A DNA stretch of 64,000 nt from the NCBI GenBank assembly GCA_900073065.1, contig FJOG01000005.1, positions 1,293,420 through 1,357,419 on the forward strand. Direction: 5' to 3'. Made by a program: the position numbers and the translations under genes. Under the pieces are notes generated by a model. That model did no database searches. It had not been told where the DNA came from and saw only the letters and a list, made by a program, of their open reading frames with translations. Source of the DNA: Phialocephala subalpina. Lineage: Eukaryota; Ascomycota; Leotiomycetes; Helotiales; Mollisiaceae. Below, piece by piece: positions 22,742-34,687 of the stretch (positions within the stretch are counted from its first letter, which is position 1; each line of letters begins with the position of its first letter).

Positions 22742-25571
22742 AGGGAGAGAAAACGATCATTCTGGACGAGAAAGACGAGAACGGAGTTTTGGTTGAGGAC
22801 AAAGGATGAAATGCATCAGAGAATCCAGAATGAGGTCCAATCCGCTATGGGCAGAAGCAGTTACCTGAAAGCTTTGGGACACGGGAGACTCTCGGTTGAG
22901 GCTTACCATCCCTCACCCGATTCGCCTTGATATGCGAGAAGCGGTACGACGCGAGATGCAGGAGACATGCAAGAAAGACTCTTTCGGGCCTAGTACCCGC
23001 CAGCTCTGTGTAACCTCTGGCAGCGAGACTCGCAACAAAACTCCTTTCGGCCTTGTGCATGCCGGCTAACTGGATTGTGGAAGAACATGTTCGAGCTGCG
23101 ATGTGCAACAAAGAGTGTCGACCAATGAGATGGAGAGGGCTCGTCGGAGAAGTGGAGGCCACGGAAATATTGAGTGGTTCGAGAGAGGAGCCCGACGGGA
23201 GCTTGCTTCTTCTTTGCAGGAGTGCGATTTGCAACAAGAAACTTGAGACGGAACAGAGGTCAGGTGCAATCTGACAGCTGACAGCAACCGAGGCTGTCAG
23301 AGGCTCAGCGAAGGAAGCGAAGTGACACTGAAGGAGAGACTAGATTGTGTAGAGATGCAACACTTGGCACGAGAAATGCAAGTGGAAAAAAAAAAAGAGT
23401 AGACGCCACTAAGTTGCAAGAAAGATGGAGCTATGGTCGTTGGACGCGTCACAAGCTTGCAAGAGTAAGGCTGGGGAACAAAACGTTTGAAGGAGTTGAC
23501 TTTCATATATATTCTAGCATAAAGCCCCTCCATGGTGGCAGCTTTCAGCGCAGTGATAGACCCTCCACATTGTGCACTTGCAAGTCTAGCAAGTGGTGTG
23601 TAGATGGAACATACCCAAGCATGCTTCTTCCTCACTTGACGTCCAGGTGCCAGCACCTGCTGATATCCAGCTGCAAGTCTATATGCTTATATTCCGACAC
23701 CGTGTGTGTATCCTAGACCCGATATGTATTTGACGTCTCGGCCATGCTCGTGTTCTTTTTGGATAGCACATGAAGTTCGTGAGGTGTAGTCGACGAGGAA
23801 GTCAGTGTATCCTCGCACATTCCCAGACGCAAGGCTGGAGTTTGCAATAGCTTGAACGAGCGGGCTCGTGTTGCGGTGGAGCCAGTTGGAGGACGTTCGT
23901 TCCACAGACGTCGAGCTTTGTAATGCCGATTGTAAGGATGGAGAGGAATAATGTGTCGAGCTCAGTGCCTCCCATTTCGTGATCGGGCAAAGGCAGTGCC
24001 CATCCTCGATTTCGATGGAAGTCGACGTCAAGTAGTAGACTTAGAGCCCGACCTTAACCATCGCATCTCCCAATTTATATAGGAAGTAGTCCCAGAGCTC
24101 GTATGTCTCGTACCAGATGGCGTGAAATAGTCCGCACATTGTGGGTTGTGTCTGGTGGCGTTTCGATGATTGCTTCGGTGGTCGTTTGGTGGTAGGAGTT
24201 GGTTGAAATGGTAGAATGGTATATCTGTGCTTCGTTTGTTGATGAAGTAGAACTTACCTACCTACCAAGAGGTAGCTCCTATTTATCTCTCCGACTCCTT
24301 CCCCAGACGCCGTGGGGTGACGGGGCTGAGACAGCGCCTTCCTTACCTAAGACTTTGGCGCGTGAAAATCGCACAGTCATATGGTCAGACAGTCGGCTGC
24401 GGAGAGCATCGGCTGCAAGGACAGGGGCTATTTGACGCCACAAGATCAAGGCTGTGCTGACTTGATGATGGACTCCTGACCAGTCGAATGCGAGTGGAAT
24501 GTTTGTTGCCTGATTGTGAAGGTTTTTGAAGGTGAGGCGGATTTTTCGGCTGAACGCTGACCTTTGGCGATCGCTGAAAATGAGGGGTGAGCGAAATGGG
24601 CTTAGCGCATATATCACATGACTCTCACCAAAATCTCACCCTGCTCATCTCGTGCTCAAAATAAAGGGATCTTTAAAGCAAGTGCTCTTCTCTGCTTAAA
24701 TGTCCTATTAGTCTCTGTCAACGATGCTTTATCGGACTTGAGTTTACAGAGCACATATTTTGCTTCTTGTTCCTGCGCCCTCACATGCTGGCGCCGGCCC
24801 GTCGAGACTTTTCGAGAATTGTTCTTCTTGCCACAGGTCCATGTCTTTCCTTCAACACAATTGGACTCAGAACACGGAGCTATCCCAGAATGGCAGTCAT
24901 AAGGACCTGCTGCTTCATATCTCTAGTTATCTTATCGCTGGTTTCTTATCCGTGATTTCTCAATGAACCTCTTCGCATCGGCACCTACCCCACTCTTTGA
25001 ACATCCTGGAACATCGTCGTTACTCCCCGATCGTCTCTTTAACATTCCGTAGAAATTGCATGCAATGAATGCACCGGGCGAAAACATCACCGTTGAGGGC
25101 AGATTCCATGCTTCAATTGATGCGAATCGAAGGATCAATGCTTTGGCGTGTCTGCGGAAGATGGTTCTAGCTTCCAGAATCCAGACCCTTGAAGACTCTC
25201 TATCAACGACCATCCACAGTACATATGCATCTCGCAGCCTTATCCAGCCTTCCCATATCCCCATTTTATTGCCCTTACGGTCTCTGCCGCATTGCTCCCC
25301 GTCTCCTTTCCTTGTCAACCCCCTGAATGCCGCGGATCTTCTATGATGTTGCGGGCTTCACCACCATCCTCCTTATCAGTATCCGGCAGTATCTTCCCTG
25401 TGAAAGTTCATCGGAAATGTCTCCCGGTACATTGATCGCGCAATTGCAGAGGAGCAAAATGCACCTTCGATAAGAGATACAAGTACTTCACGTTGCTCAA
25501 GCTTTCGCCCCTCGCACTTGGCTTCTTGTCCTTCCGTCGAAAGCTTCACTTTGCTCCGTTTCTCTTGAATC
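22742..25571. other. Long intergenic region, 2.8 kb
   Basis: I find no supportable gene on either strand. Open frames of 60-130 codons occur (for example 23687-24031 minus and 25056-25346 plus) but lack start context, splice support and domain-like composition. The sequence is not AT-rich and shows no long repeat. It carries the promoter of the MFS gene at its right end. Confidence 0.4.
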
Positions 25572-27782
25572 ATGGATTTTACAGATGAAAACGATCCCAA
25601 GGCATGGCCTCCTGGCACCGTCCGACTCTAAGACATCCTTCGAGCTAAAGGGCAAGACATCATCCTCCAACCCCAGCCTTCAGACGACTGCAACGATCCC
25701 CTCAATTGGTCGAAGCGAAGAAAATACTGGAACTTCGCTTTGGTCTCCTTCTACGCCTTGATGGTATTCGCATTCATCGATGCCGTAACGCCAACATGGG
25801 GGCCTATGAATGTCCAGCTCGGATTCAGTTATGCGATCCTGAATGANNNNNNNNNNNNNNNNNNNNNNNNNNNNNNNNNNNNNNNNNNNNNNNNNNNNNN
25901 NNNNNNNNNNNNNNNNNNNNNNNNNNNNNNNNNNNNNNNNNNNNNNNNNNNNNNNNNNNNNNNNNNNNNNNNNNNNNNNNNNNNNNNNNNNNNNNNNNNN
26001 NNNNNNNNNNNNNNNNNNNNNNNNNNNNNNNNNNNNNNNNNNNNNNNNNNNNNNNNNNNNNNNNNNNNNNNNNNNNNNNNNNNNNNNNNNNNNNNNNNNN
26101 NNNNNNNNNNNNNNNNNNNNNNNNNNNNNNNNNNNNNNNNNNNNNNNNNNNNNNNNNNNNNNNNNNNNNNNNNNNNNNNNNNNNNNNNNNNNNNNNNNNN
26201 NNNNNNNNNNNNNNNNNNNNNNNNNNNATGCAGTCGGTTGTGCTACACTGGCTTTTGGAGCGTTCATATTGATTCCGTTTGCGCTCAAATTTGGTCGGAG
26301 ACCAGTTTATATCTTCAGCACCATTGCACAGTTTGCTGTTTGTGTCTGGTCGGCCAAGCTTCAGACTGTTGCTGATGAGATGCTGGTCAATGCTTTCTCT
26401 TGTGGACTTGGGGCTCTTGCGGAGGTTATTGTACAGATGACTGTAAGATCTCCCTTCCATCTAATGAGAGCCTTAGCCGCTAATGATATTCAGGTTGCCG
26501 ACATCTTCTTCGTCCATGAACGAGGCTTGATGAACACGATCTACATCTGGGTCTCCGGTATGGGAGGGAGCCTTGCTCCAGTTGCAGCTGGATATATCAC
26601 TGAATCTCAAGGCTGGCGCTGGGTCTGGTGGTGGAACGCCATCTTCTTTGGCCTGATGATTGTTATGTTTGCCTTTGGTTACGAAGAAACGAAGTACAGT
26701 TACCCTTCGACAATCACAGGGATATCCCCTCAGACATCCCTCGAGCACTCGTCAGACTCGGAGCGCGTACAAGACTTGTCTAAGAAGTCTGAGAAATCAA
26801 CAGGCATTACATCCTCAGCCTACGTGCCTCCAACATCAGTGGAGAAAGGCCTAACGCACGTCCCAACAAATGCCACCACAGCACCAGCCCTCAACCCCGC
26901 CTTTCCGCCTAATACCTACTGGCAAAAAATCGCAATTGCAACTTCCTCGCCAGGCTCCTTCAAAAAGTTCGCACGCCACTCCTACCAACCATTCGCCGTC
27001 TTATTCACCATCCCGGCGGTATTCTACATGTCCTTCGTCTACGGAGTGATGCTTTCCTGGCAAACAGTCATGGTCACCGTTCTCTCTTCTACAATGACAT
27101 TGCCACCTTATAATTTCAACTCTGCGCAGATTGGATTGATGAGTGTGGCGCCGTTTATTGGGACGACAATAGGGGCGTTGGTTATTGGGCCGATTACTGA
27201 TCGGAGTATTATCTTTTTGGCGAGGAGGAATAAGGGGTAAGACCTTCCCAAATGACAGCGTCTTTTCATGATGCTGACTATGTGGCAGTATTTATGAGCC
27301 TGAGATGCGATTATGGGCTATGGCTCCCTTCGTTCCCTTCGTACCGCTCGGAGCGCTGATGTTTGGAATCGGGTTGAATGATGGGAAGTCCTGGGTTGTT
27401 GTTGCAGTCGGCTACGCAATCTGCAGCTTTGGCCTCACACCCATCAGTAGCATCGCATTGACCTACATCACCGATTCCTACACTGAGGTAACATCCCCCC
27501 CTTCTCCTCCTTCGGCTCTAACACATTCTTCAGATTGTCGCAGACTCCCTAGTCGCAGTGACGTTCATCAGAAATCTCCTCGGCACAATCTATGTGTTCG
27601 CCTTAACACCATGGATCGATGCAATGGGTATCCAAAATGTTATCATTATGATTACGGTCATTGGGACAGTGGTCTTGGCTTTCGTTTTCCTATTCATCTT
27701 CAAGGGAAAAGCTTTCAGAGTATGGACTGCGAAAAGGTATAGGGGGTATGCTGAGAAGCAGTTTGAGGCTAGGAGGGTGTAA
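25572..27782 (+). CDS. MFS drug-type transporter with early stop codon and assembly gap
   Basis: Readable exons are 25572-26442 (interrupted by N), 26494-27236, 27289-27487 and 27534-27782. The N-terminus (MDFTDENDPKAWPPGTVRL) is followed by an in-frame TAA at 25629-25631, then DILRAKGQDI and NDPLNWSKRRK, the normal sequence for this family; the expected residue at the stop is Glu or similar. After the 381-N gap the protein resumes with FALKFGRRPVY, then WRWVWWWNAIFFG, a long cytosolic loop, and helices 7-12. The architecture is the fungal DHA1-type transporter of unknown substrate. Helices 2-3 are hidden in the gap. Either the gene is inactivated, or it starts at a later Met (25761), or the stop is a sequencing error. 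Codons before and after the stop remain in one frame. Confidence 0.75.
25847..26227. other. Assembly gap (381 N)
   Basis: Run of N inside the MFS gene. The reading frame differs left and right of the gap, consistent with an intron in it or an inexact gap length. Confidence 1.
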
Positions 27783-29052
27783 TGAGGAAGATGGTGGTCA
27801 CATCTTCTAGCAAAAACACACATACAGTTAGAGATGATTTGGAGGACGAAGTGTTCGAGGCAAGGAGGAACATCGTCCCTTTTCCAGGTTTCGCGTTCCT
27901 TCATGTAATGAGTCAAGTGAGGTACTTCACAGCGTTGCTTCCTCTTTTGGTTGACCCCGCTCAACACCTTCCTCATAACCACCTCACTCCTTATCACCCT
28001 TCCTTCCTTCCTATCACTCTCCCTTCCCAAGACAACCAAAGTCTCTCACCACGCTACTTGCCATTACTGTTCTCGTCTTCCCCCGTAGTAAAGAAGCTTT
28101 CTTTCTCTTCTTTTTTTCTTCTTCATGGCTTCTTTACTATGGGGGAAGACGAGAACAAGAATGGCAAGTAGCGTGGTGAGAGACTTGGGTTGTCTTGGGA
28201 AGGGAGAGTGATAGCGAGATTGGAATTAGGATTGAATCGAATCTGTATGCCTGTTGGTGATGTTGGTGACTTGGTGGTGTTGTTGATGATGGTGTTGGTG
28301 CTGCATCTTGATGCAGATCTGTGTCGAGGGTTGACATACGCACGAAAAAAGCCACCACCCATCTTGAACTGAATAACGATTTAACTTTTGTTTCCCATAA
28401 AATTGAATGGCCGAAACAGATCTGATTTAGATGAAAGCCTGAAGAACATTTCGTAAGTGTTTGTCTTGAAGTTGTGTGGCCGCTTTCATCTCGAATGTCC
28501 TCCAGATGCCACCAACATTTTCATCGACCAAATTCTCCAACTCAACGGGTCATAAATGCTTCCAGAACCGCGTGACGAGTGTTTCAGATCCCGATGAGTC
28601 CATCAACTACGTTATCTGCCAATTAGCAGGGTTCGTTGGTTGCTGTGGCTTTTGGAGATGAGGATGTGGAAAGCCCTGAAAATATTCGGGCTGTTTCACT
28701 GGAGCGATAGGCGTCAAGAAGCCTTTAGACCTTAGAACTGCTGTGGTAGAAGCCTAAAGGCGCTTGAGTGGCTGGAAGGCAAGGCGGTGTATGATCCCTG
28801 CTCAATACGGCTAGCTCCATGGCACAAAGCTTCAGCCTTCCGAGCAAACACCAAGTTGTCCTCAATTATTTCGACCCAAGGCACAACCCCACAACGATTT
28901 CCCTTCAGCGCATCCAAAAAACTCCGTCGAATACTACGAGGCCTCGACTGTGATCCAGGTGCCTATTTCAGCGAACAGGAGTGCATACGATCGGCACCTC
29001 ACTTCACACCTCACTTCAATACCTTTCGATCACCAATCGATATCCGCCCATC
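27783..29052. other. Intergenic with foldback element
   Basis: Contains the long foldback at 28011-28214. To its right (28215-28370) lies TTG/GTG-rich sequence resembling that beside the second foldback near 58.9 kb. The rest, up to the Sec72 gene, has no recognised feature. Confidence 0.5.
28011..28214. repeat. Foldback element A: long near-perfect hairpin
   Basis: The left arm 28011-28097 and right arm 28128-28214 are reverse complements over about 87 bp with only a few mismatches, around a 30-nt pyrimidine-rich loop. The arms include CTTGCCATT, TCTCGTCTTCCCCC and TCCCTTCCCAAGACAACC on the left with matching partners on the right. A transcript would form a strong hairpin. A related hairpin lies at 58709-58924; the two share the inner segment around TTCTCRTCYTCCCCC and the outer CTTCCC...CTCTC. 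This suggests a small repeat family, possibly a MITE-like foldback. Confidence 0.9.
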
Positions 29053-29655
29053 ATGGACGACACAGAAACCTTCACCCTCCTCCCAATCCACCTCAACCCT
29101 ACCTCCAAAGCCATCGAAACCACCACCTCATCCAGAATCCTCAACCAAGAACTCAAGACCCTGAACGAGCTCCACAAAACACTTCTCAGTATCGAATCGC
29201 CTGCCCCTCCACCACCTATCCCCGTGAACCCCAAACGCTCAGCACAAATCACCAAGCTCCGCGAAACAGGCAACGCCTCCTTCCGAGCCAGCAAACACGC
29301 AGAAGCCATCCGCTATTACTCACTTGGTCTACAAATGGCACTCGCGCGACCGCTGTGGGAGCCTTCTGGAATAGTGAGAGAGGAGGTCGCAGGACTGTAT
29401 GCGAATAGGGCACAAGCACATATGGCGATGCAGAGTTGGGCGGAGGGATCTATTGATGCGGAGGCGAGTGTTGAGGCTAAGAAGGCGGGGAATGCGAAGG
29501 CGTGGTGGAGGAAGGGGAAGTGTTTGGTTGAGATGGGGAGATTGGAGGAGGCGGCTGAGTGGATTGGGAGGGGGTTGGAGATGGAGGGGAATGAGACTGA
29601 TTTGGTGGGGTTATTGAAGGAGGTTGAGGAGAAGTCAAAGTCGAAGAAGGCTTGA
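29053..29655 (+). CDS. sec72: Translocation protein Sec72-like TPR protein
   Basis: Intronless, 200 aa. I start at the ATG at 29053 (MDDTETFTLLP) because the frame upstream is leader-like. After a 60-residue N-terminal region with a Pro-rich stretch, residues about 70-190 form TPR helices: LRETGNASFRASKHAEAIRY, AGLYANRAQAHMAMQSW and AWWRKGKCLVEMGRLEEAA. Size and order match fungal Sec72, the cytosolic partner of Sec63/Sec62/Sec71 in post-translational import into the endoplasmic reticulum. A generic TPR co-chaperone is the alternative, but length and the N-terminal extension favour Sec72. The gene ends EKSKSKKA. Confidence 0.75.
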   Translation: MDDTETFTLLPIHLNPTSKAIETTTSSRILNQELKTLNELHKTLLSIESPAPPPPIPVNPKRSAQITKLRETGNASFRASKHAEAIRYYSLGLQMALARPLWEPSGIVREEVAGLYANRAQAHMAMQSWAEGSIDAEASVEAKKAGNAKAWWRKGKCLVEMGRLEEAAEWIGRGLEMEGNETDLVGLLKEVEEKSKSKKA

Positions 29656-29903
29656 GGGGGATACATTTTGCATTGGTGGAGTTTGGCGTTGGTGTACAGA
29701 GGGTTTGGCCGCAGAAGTCACCTAGCATAATGGAAATACTCGTCCGTCAGCTGTAGTATGGCCTTTCGTGATATGAATCAAACGTTCTAGGTATCTACTC
29801 GTACAAAAAACAACGAGACAAGACTCGAAAACCGCATCCAGCCTTGAAAAGCATTCTTCTGCGCTTCAACCCTGCTTGAATCCGCTTACGCTCCATTGAG
29901 CTT

Positions 29904-30190
29904 CTACTCTCTGTTCCCGTGTCTACTTCTTAGTCTCCTGTCTCGTTCTAATTCACTGTCTTCTAACACCGTACGATTTGATTGTGTCAAACGCACTGGG
30001 GAAGGTGAACGTGATGGCATGCTTCTTCTTTCATTCCGTTCCTCGGAGTCGCCTCCATCACTCTCATCACCTCCGGATCTGCGATTTCCGTGATCTAGTG
30101 TGCGTCTGTCGTTTATGATGCGTTCCTCTCTGATTATTCTCTCCAGTCTGTACAAGCGACGCTGGCATCTCTTTGCCTCAGAGTCGTCCA
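29904..30190 (-). pseudogene. Out-of-frame module fragment of the neighbouring R/E-rich gene
   Basis: This frame encodes RRLYRLERIIREERIIN, a near copy of RMDRLSRLIREERVIN in the upstream gene, followed by a Ser/Arg/Glu-rich tail. It overlaps the last codons of that gene in another frame. No splice pair links it in frame, so it looks like a further repeat module cut off by a frameshift. Confidence 0.45.
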
Positions 30191-33100
30191 ATAAAATAGA
30201 AATCCTGCGGCTTCGCGTATGCTCATACCATCCGCTACAGCAATTCTGATCACTGTTCTCAGCAGCGTCGCTTCTATTTCAGGCACGGCCGTGGTCAGAT
30301 GACCGAGCTGGACGTTGTATTCTTCAGCTACGTTTGTGCTGCTATCCGGCCATCTATCCGCCAGAGAGTATCTGAGTTGATAATTACGGACGAGGTAATC
30401 ATCTACCCACGAGTCTAGCGTCGTTTCTCCCATCCATAACGTGCTCGGAGTACCCTCATCGAATCGTCTCCCTGTCCATGCAGTACCGGCTTGGTGGTGG
30501 ACGCTCCCTACCAGTACTGTAAGGAGAAACCGCAGATACGTTTCGCCTGCATCTGGCACTTCATGTAACGGCCGATGGAATGTTCGTCTGAGAGTTCGTC
30601 TTCGCCTTTGCTCATTGAACCGTTCATCGTCCGGGATGCAACTTGAGGCTGTGCTTGAGATCCCATCTTCTATCCAAACTGAATTGATCACTCGCTCTTC
30701 CCTAATCAGTCTTGACAGCCTGTCCATCCGCAGTTGATTTCTCGAAAGGTGTTGTTCTGACGTTTGTCTTGAATTGTCATCAATGGACGGTGCGAACATA
30801 GCCCAGTTGCGGTATAACTTTGCTATCCTCCTGAGTGGGGTTTGCTCTTCCTCGATCATGATTTCAAATACGGCCTGCTCCTCAGGCGATAAAGGACTCA
30901 ATCGTACCCTGGACAGTAGTTCATCTTCGGTGATCTCATTGGTCCCGCGAGCAGCAATGTGGTTAAATTCCGTGCCATCTTACAGTAGATGTCGTATTCT
31001 ACGAAAGTGGTCTTCATCCTCTCCATTGCTTAGCCTCCAATCCCCCCAACCTCGACGCAGAGCAACCCAGAATGCAAGTGCCGCAGGAGGTAGCATGTTC
31101 GGTATGTTTGGGTATTGCTGCACTGATTCCTCATAATATGACGTCCATTGAAATAAAAGAGCCCTTGCATCTCTTAAATCCAAACCTTCATTTGTCGCTT
31201 TCGACAACAGTTGCGATACGACGTTAACCCCAGATTCGATAGCACTTTGCCTAGCTCTCAATGCGGCACGCTCGCGATAGAAATCTTCTTCTATTTCCAA
31301 GCTTAGGGAACTGCCACTTGCAAAGCTATAAGTAGTTCGCTGTTGCTCTGTTGTCGTACTTATCTCTGCAAAATATCCACGCGTAGTATTTCGCTCGGTC
31401 GCGGAAGGTGGATTTGAGGCAAGGACACGTCTCAGAAAGTCTTCCAATAGATCTGGTTGACCATCTGCTGGTCTCGGGAACGGCGCTCCTGTCGTCCGGG
31501 GATTGTTCCGCCTAGCGTTACGAGCCTCGAGATCTGCCCTTCGACGTTCTCTTCGTCTCTCTCTTACACTAGGGCCAGGGCTACGTTCCCTTGGTGGATT
31601 CCAGCCGATGACCGACGCAGGACTCCATGCCCGCGTCCTTGAGCCACCCGACCTAGATCGCGGAAAACCATCCAGAGACGGCATTGACGAGAACGAACTG
31701 CTTGGACTTGGACGTCTGTTCCTTCTCCTCTCAGGCGAGCTTTCAGGCATCCATTTGCTATATCCTCGGTCCTGCTCCAACTCCCTCTCTCGTCGTCTGG
31801 AATGCCTTTCCATGTCTGCTGCCATCTGTCTCCACATCTGTTGGCGTCTTGGGCTAGGTTCAACTGCTTTGATAGTGCTTGATGTAAGGGATGCTTCTCC
31901 TGCGCTTCCGGCAGTTGCTCCAGTTGAGCTTGCCGATGTGTTGGCTCCGCTTGAATTCTCAGACGGCAAGTCTTGATCAGGCACATGTGATGTCGCGTGT
32001 CGCGTTGTTTCATCAATCTCTCCGCTATTTTCAACGATATCTGTCGTCTGTTCTGCATTACTTCGAGCTTCCCGGGCTACTCTCTGTTGTTCCAGCTCAT
32101 GTCTCGCCATGCGCTCAATCTCATCATCTAATAAGTCAATCCAATCTCTCGTTTCGTCCCGACTACTTAGAAATTCTCTGGCACGTCTTGAAATGCGCTC
32201 ATGGGCCTCATCCGAGAAGTCGAACTCGGAATCCGTATCCTGACTCGCAATGTTTGGGCCATCTCTCGTCCCGTCGTCTACGGTACTTGAAACTGCTCGA
32301 GCTACATTATATCGTCTTGGTGGGCCTCTTGCAAGACGCTCGATCCGTTCGTCTAGGTTGACACTCTCATCGCCTCTGGCTCTGTTCGGTGTTGGGTTCT
32401 GTGGCCTGCGGTTTTCGGGACCGGGTGCAATTTCTCTGATGGCTCTCGCAGCCTCATCGATGTTGTCTTGCTGAGTCGAAGCCGCGTTCGCCCGAGGACG
32501 CAATGTGTCTTCATATCCGGGAAGTTGACGAATTTGGTCTACTATTGGAGAACGAGGACCTGGTACCAAGATTTCGATTGGTGCTTGTGTTCTTTCAGAT
32601 GAAAGAATTAAATTGTCTTCCGGACCACTGCGTGGAGGAGGTGCATTGGAGGTACTATCACCTAAAACCGGGTCGGATGACCTTTCACTTCCTCGAGATC
32701 GTCTTCGCTCTCTGGTACGATCCGGCATGTTGGTATCCGCATTTCCACTAATGCCTGCATTCTCGATTCTACCTCTCAAGAGTCTCAAGGTGCTTCTAAC
32801 TGTTTCCTGCATTTCGCTCAGACGTCTGTCTGTTCCTCCAAGTTCATCAATATTGTCTCTGTATTCCTCGTCACTGAGTCTCAATCCTGCGTCATTTGCT
32901 GCCCCGATCGTGTTGCTCCTACGACTGAAAGTGGACGAAACCTGATTAAAGTCGCTTCTGAGTTCAGTGAAGACGTTATCCATCTCACCCCTGTTCGGGT
33001 AGTCTCCCCACAATGAATCATCGTCGTTTGTTGTCCTGTTCGGACTTGATTCACGATCTCGGTTCTGGCTCGGGCTACTCGTCCTTTCTTCCATTCGCTC

Positions 33101-33745
33101 CCGCTCTCTGCCCCAGATGTTCAGTATTTCCCTAAGTGATTCATTTAGTTGATAAAGATGATCCCGCGCTTCGAGGACGTTTGTCCTTGTCAGAGTACCG
33201 TCTTCCTGCCTTGAATACGGTATGGATTCGATGGCGTTTCTCGCACTGTCATATGAGAACTGAGCTGTCACGATAGCGGCAGCTATTTCGTCGAAGCCGG
33301 GGAAGGGGATCCGTCCTACTTCTTGAACATCGCCATTTGTTCCTGTGTTCGGACTCGAACTAGCATTTCGGTCTGGACTTGGGATCGGACTTGGATTTGA
33401 GCTTTCAGGGCTATGGTACACAATTTGAGGTTCGAACGAGACTCTACGCCTCGATCTTGATCTTCTCGTTCTGTTTGCCTCGGGTCCTCTTAGGGCAGGA
33501 TGGATCTCGGTACTGAAGTCTGAGTTTGAGTCTGCAGCCGTGTCTGAATCATTGTTCGTGGAACGGCGAAGGATAGGAAGGCCTACAGGATGCCTTGGTG
33601 CTGTAGCTGACATCGGATCGTCGGTCAAGGGCAGATGTGGAGTGGTAGTGGAATTTCCGTTGGTAGCATTGTTTGAGATTCGTGAGAGCGAAGGGCTTGC
33701 TCTCCCGTTGCTGTCATGGCTCGATGTGAAGATTGGTACAGGCAT
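30134..33745 (-). CDS. Large disordered Arg/Glu/Ser-rich protein, unknown function
   Basis: Best model: exon 1 33745-30984 and exon 2 30908-30134 joined by a 75-nt intron (GTAAGA...CCAG), giving 1178 aa. If unspliced, exon 1 alone ends at 30980 with 921 aa and exon 2 would be a separate gene. I start at the first ATG of the frame (MPVPIF, 33745); the open frame extends further upstream without ATG. Most of the protein is low complexity and charged (Ser/Arg/Glu/Asn), with SR- and RRER-type blocks and short helical segments. The end of exon 1 (GLDLRDARALLFQWTS) and of exon 2 (GMSIREAAGFLFYWTT) are clearly related, so a C-terminal module of about 100-150 residues has been duplicated. No enzymatic or nucleic-acid-binding motif recognised. 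Confidence 0.6.
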
Positions 33746-34687
33746 TTTGGTGTTTGAAAATAGGTCAGGTTGGAGACGTTTAGAGACGAGTGGATTTGAG
33801 GAGTGTTTGAAAGCATCGAAGTAAGCTTTAGTACTGGCGGATTGCTGCGGACATTCACAAAGCAAGTGTTGTGAGTGTATCCAAACAGCGTTACAATTAC
33901 AAGTCAAGTAATTGTGAATCGGCGCAGTACGTTGACTCTCGATATCATCAACGATTCACATTCATGTTAACTCGCATTTTGGCTGACGATTTCTCTTCAC
34001 GGTTACAGGTCTTTATCTCGTCAAGATCAATTCTCCCTGTTTTGGCTTACCTGTATGTGTAAATGTTTTGCTCGATGGTTACGTATTGCATCAGTCCCGT
34101 CGGCTTCGTATCTCATCTCTCATTGAACGCAAAAGCACTTGCAAAATCTCAATTCACAGCATAGAATATCAGCTGGATGGTTGTGAGAGCCTCGTACAAT
34201 GGCAAGACATCAAAGAGACGATGGTTGTTGACATCCAGTTTGTTGCACGTGATTGTCTTCCTGCAACGCTTTTCTCGCAAGCTCTTCGGAGCAAAGCACG
34301 ATATGTGTCTATTTTGCAATAGGTCGCCGCAATAAGGCAGGAGTATAACATGCGGGATCTTGTACGTGATACGCGCTCTACTGCTCGCAAGACATCCCCG
34401 AAAGAGGTTTGCTGACCGAGCCGAGCCTTTCTCGGCGAGAGTTATTTGATGTCGGCAGTAATGCTGAGAGGGTAAATTACCCGCTAGTGGCTTTACTAGT
34501 GGCAATAGATCCAAGAGCTGTTGAAATTAAGCCTGAAGAAAAAAGGTTGAGAACCAAGCGTTTGCCTCAGCATTTCGTGACATGACGATGTCGATCACTC
34601 CAACCCAATTTTATATCAGAAGAGGGATCTCCATGATCCGAATGTTGGTTTAGCGTTTTCGAACATCTCAGAACGTCGTTATTCGTC
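33746..34687. other. Intergenic, 0.94 kb
   Basis: Upstream regions of two divergent loci (R/E-rich gene and lipase pseudogene). No gene or repeat recognised. Confidence 0.45.

Noticed and set aside
23687..24031. 114-codon open frame on the minus strand
   Set aside because: Begins without splice or promoter support, low similarity to any protein style, and lies in a region where other frames are equally open.
25680..26460. Long open frames spanning the N run
   Set aside because: They are artefacts of translating N as X. Only the plus-strand MFS frames are real.
13669..27782. Possible secondary-metabolite cluster (peroxidase, ligase, hydrolase, esterase, MFS)
   Set aside because: No polyketide synthase, NRPS, terpene synthase or pathway regulator; the ligase is truncated and spacing is large.
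30980..33745. R/E-rich gene as a 921-aa protein ending at 30980
   Set aside because: Kept only as an alternative: a GTAAGA...CCAG intron joins the next frame exactly in phase and the joined parts carry related modules.
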